Below are positions 61,859 through 64,000 of a stretch of 64,000 nt of DNA, piece after piece (positions within the stretch are counted from its first letter, which is position 1; the number at the start of each line of letters is the position of its first letter). This DNA is from MB1-2 sp046566065 (GTDB lineage Bacteria; Actinomycetota; CADDZG01; WHSQ01): assembly GCA_046566065.1 (NCBI GenBank), contig JBKHXK010000009.1, positions 13,290-77,289 on the forward strand. Direction: 5' to 3'. Under the pieces are notes generated by a model. That model was not told the origin of the DNA, ran no database searches, and saw nothing but the letters and a program-made list of their open reading frames with translations. A program made the position numbers and the translations under genes.

Positions 61859-63184
61859 CTAGGCGAGGTGCTTCTTGACGGCGTCCGCCAGGTCCTCGGC
61901 GGTGGAGCGGGCCAGCGCCTCGTCCTCGGCCTCGACCATGACCCGGACCAGCTGCTCGGTCCCCGAGGCCCGTAGGAGGACCCGGCCGTCTTCGCCGAGG
62001 GTGGCCTCGGCCGCATGCACCTTCTCCCAGAGCGCATCGGCGCCCTCGAGCTCGTCGCGGGAGCGGACGGGGACGTTGATCAGGACCTGCGGGAACGGCT
62101 CGAACACGTGGGCGAGCGTCGAGAGCTTCGAGGTCGACCCGTGCACGGTCGCCGCGACCTGGAGGGCCGTGAGGATCCCGTCACCCGTGGTCGAGTGCTC
62201 CGCGAAGATCACGTGACCCGATTGCTCGCCCCCCAGGACCGCTCCGGTCTCGATCATCTCTTGGACGACGAACCTGTCCCCGACCGGGGCCGTCACAACC
62301 TTGATCCCGTGTTCGGCGAGCACGCGACGGAACCCGAGGTTCGCCATCACGGTCGACACGATGACGTCGTTCTTCAACCGTCCGGCTTCCTTGAGCCTGA
62401 GAGCGGACAGCGCCAGGATGCGGTCGCCGTCGACCTCTTGGCCGTTCTCGTCCACCGCCAGCACGCGATCTGCGTCTCCGTCGAAACCGAAGCCCGCATC
62501 TGCTCCCACACGCAGGACCTCCTTCGAGAGCGCGGTGAGGTCGGTCGAGCCGCAACCGACGTTGATGCGAGAACCGTCCGGCTCCGCGTGCAGCGCGATA
62601 ACCTCGGCCATCGCCTCCTTGAAAGCTCGGGGTCCGACCTCGAAAGCCGCTCCATAGGCACAGTCCAGAACGACCCTCATGCCGGAGAGAGACCCGCCTA
62701 TCGAGCCCAGGAGGTGATCGACGTAGAGATCGCTCGAGCTCTGTAGGTCGGCGAAGGTGCCGACACCCGTACCCGACGGTCGTCCGTCACCGGGGGACGC
62801 CATGGCTTCCTCGATCGCCTCCTCCACCGCGGTGTCGAGCTTGTAGCCGGAGCTCGAGAAGAACTTGATCCCGTTGTCGGGTACAGGGTTGTGCGAAGCC
62901 GAGATGACCGCGCCGCACGTTGCCTTCTCTTCGACGGTGAGGAACGCGACCGCAGGTGTGGGCAGGATGCCCGCCGTGCGCACCTCGACCCCGGCCGAGC
63001 AGAGACCGGCGACAAGCGCCGCCTCCAGCATCGGACCGGACACCCTCGTATCCCGCCCGATGACGACCGGGCCCCGTCCCGCGACGACCTCGCCGGCGGC
63101 CCGCCCGAGCGCCAACACGAGGTCCGGCGTCAGATCCTTGTTGGCGACGCCGCGCACGCCGTCGGTTCCGAAGAGCCTTTTCAT
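61859..63184 (-). CDS. glmM: Phosphoglucosamine mutase
   Basis: Converts glucosamine-6-phosphate to glucosamine-1-phosphate, 441 residues from ATG 63184 (MKRLFGTDGVRGVAN). Catalytic Ser in VISASHNPVPDNGIKFF, metal loop FGFDGDADRVLAV, sugar loop GGEQSGHVIF, and phosphate-binding RASGTEQLVRVMVE. It is upstream of glmS on the same strand, with 440 bases between them holding the ribozyme, so the two amino-sugar steps may be separately controlled. Confidence 0.95.
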   Translation of the reverse strand: MKRLFGTDGVRGVANKDLTPDLVLALGRAAGEVVAGRGPVVIGRDTRVSGPMLEAALVAGLCSAGVEVRTAGILPTPAVAFLTVEEKATCGAVISASHNPVPDNGIKFFSSSGYKLDTAVEEAIEEAMASPGDGRPSGTGVGTFADLQSSSDLYVDHLLGSIGGSLSGMRVVLDCAYGAAFEVGPRAFKEAMAEVIALHAEPDGSRINVGCGSTDLTALSKEVLRVGADAGFGFDGDADRVLAVDENGQEVDGDRILALSALRLKEAGRLKNDVIVSTVMANLGFRRVLAEHGIKVVTAPVGDRFVVQEMIETGAVLGGEQSGHVIFAEHSTTGDGILTALQVAATVHGSTSKLSTLAHVFEPFPQVLINVPVRSRDELEGADALWEKVHAAEATLGEDGRVLLRASGTEQLVRVMVEAEDEALARSTAEDLADAVKKHLA

Positions 63185-63236
63185 CAGGGCATCTTCCCAG
63201 GTCGCATGCGTGCCCCGAAGACGGTAGAAACGGCCG

Positions 63237-64000
63237 GTGGCCGCCATACAGAGCATCGAGATCGCACCGCTGGATCCCGAGCGGTTCGGGTCCGTCCTGG
63301 GGGAGGCCTACGCCGAGTTCGCCGAGGCCATCGTCGCCGGACAGAAGCTCTTCGAGAACCGGGTCATCTGGAACGTCAACTCGACCGGCAAGGGGGGCGG
63401 GGTCGCGGAGATGCTCCGGTCCCTGATCGCGTACGCGCGCGGGGGCGGGGTCGACGCTCGCTGGGTCGTGATCTCGGGCAACCCCGACTTCTTCCGTGTC
63501 ACCAAGCGCATCCACAACCACCTCCATGGAGCGACTGGTGACGGAGGAGCCCTCGGGTCGTCCGAGAAAGAGATCTACGAGAGGACACTTGCCCCCAACG
63601 CGGACGAGTTGGGCAAGCTGGTCTCTCCGGGCGACGTTGTCATCCTTCACGATCCTCAGACGGCCGGACTCTGCAGGGCGATGAAGGAAGCAGGGGCGAC
63701 GGTGCTATGGCGCTGTCACGTCGGCCTCGACGATCCGAACGAGACCGCAGGCGCGGCGTGGGGTTTCCTCCGACCTTTCCTCACGAGCGCGGACTCCTAC
63801 ATCTTCTCCAGGCGAGCCTTCGTATGGGACGACCTTGCCGACGACAAGATCGAGATCATCCCGCCTTCGATCGACGCGTTCTCCCCGAAGAACCAGGACA
63901 TGACCGAAGCCGAGGTCGACGCCGTCCTGGCGGCCGCGGGAGTGACGAGCGGTGGCAGAACCGGAGAACCCACGTTCAAGCGCATCGACGGCTCCGAGGG
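63237..64000 (+). CDS. treT: Trehalose synthase (TreT)-like glycosyltransferase, 3' end outside window
   Basis: An open frame runs from GTG 63237 to the window edge (254 codons seen). The start IEIAPLDPERFGSVLG, then VIWNVNSTGKGGGVAEMLRSL, ARWVVISGNPDFFRVTKRIHNHLHG, VVILHDPQTAGL, WRCHVGLDDPNE and IIPPSIDAFSPKN match the N-terminal half of retaining GT4 trehalose glycosyltransferases (TreT), which join NDP-glucose and glucose. The C-terminal nucleotide-sugar domain is not visible. Divergent from glmM. The ribosome-binding site is weak, so the start is uncertain. Confidence 0.85.
   Translation, partial: MAAIQSIEIAPLDPERFGSVLGEAYAEFAEAIVAGQKLFENRVIWNVNSTGKGGGVAEMLRSLIAYARGGGVDARWVVISGNPDFFRVTKRIHNHLHGATGDGGALGSSEKEIYERTLAPNADELGKLVSPGDVVILHDPQTAGLCRAMKEAGATVLWRCHVGLDDPNETAGAAWGFLRPFLTSADSYIFSRRAFVWDDLADDKIEIIPPSIDAFSPKNQDMTEAEVDAVLAAAGVTSGGRTGEPTFKRIDGSE

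Overview
The window is a dense, clearly high-G+C bacterial chromosome segment. It uses many GTG/TTG starts and its genes often overlap by 1-4 bases (ATGA, GTGA, TAGTG). Gene content points to an Actinomycetota lineage, probably not one of the well-studied model genera. Signs are GuaB3, a fused AccD-AccA carboxyltransferase, an ECF sigma followed by a DUF5667-type protein, a MshD-like double GNAT, and the block glmM-glmS-nnr-alr-hydrolase-tsaE-tsaB-rimI-tsaD-groES-groEL. Assimilatory sulfate activation uses a single-chain Sat rather than CysDN. I see no plasmid, prophage, IS element, CRISPR array, tRNA or rRNA.

Layout. 0-3 kb: sdhDAB (sdhD cut by the left edge). 3-6.7 kb: DUF218 protein, class III nucleotide cyclase, lipid kinase and phosphodiesterase. 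6.8-10.8 kb: membrane protein, acyl-CoA synthetase, proline racemase family gene (apparently frameshifted) and ornithine cyclodeaminase-like reductase, probably an amino/imino-acid catabolic cassette. 10.8-14.1 kb: TCA genes mdh, icd and citrate synthase. 14.1-16.3 kb: an ECF sigma locus with two divergent promoters that share the same motif. 16.3-24 kb: folD, MFS, purH, purN, esterase, sucCD, B12-binding mutase subunit. 24.3-29.1 kb: AccDA fusion, cyclophilin, large secreted DUF11/RTX-like protein. 29.1-39.4 kb: UvrD/PcrA helicase, small winged-helix regulator and small DHp-like protein, flippase, guaA, PrmC-like methyltransferase, Lrp regulator, an unannotated 38-residue membrane peptide behind a near-consensus promoter, guaB3, gmd. 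39.5-48.8 kb: SLT transglycosylase with a CRP-like operator, GNAT, PHP phosphatase, sulfate-activation operon sat-phosphodiesterase-cysC flanked by palindromic elements, M23 peptidase, MshD-like acetyltransferase, single receiver. 48.9-63.2 kb: groEL/groES under CIRCE control, t6A genes, cell-wall precursor genes (alr, glmS, glmM). 63.2 kb to the end: start of a TreT-like glycosyltransferase.

The most notable non-coding find is a sequence upstream of glmS with the order and signature segments of a glmS self-cleaving ribozyme. It includes the cleavage-site GCGCC, the GACGAGG core, the UCGGCGGGUG segment and a P4-like stem with a GCGA loop. Other regulatory finds are the divergent ECF promoters (GGCGTAACG-N15-CGTTAG in both directions), a perfect TTGTGAA-N4-TTCACAA operator placed like a class II CRP site in front of the SLT gene, and a TTGACA-18-TATAGT promoter overlapped by a 14-bp palindrome. 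All promoter and RNA calls were made by eye, without alignment or folding software.
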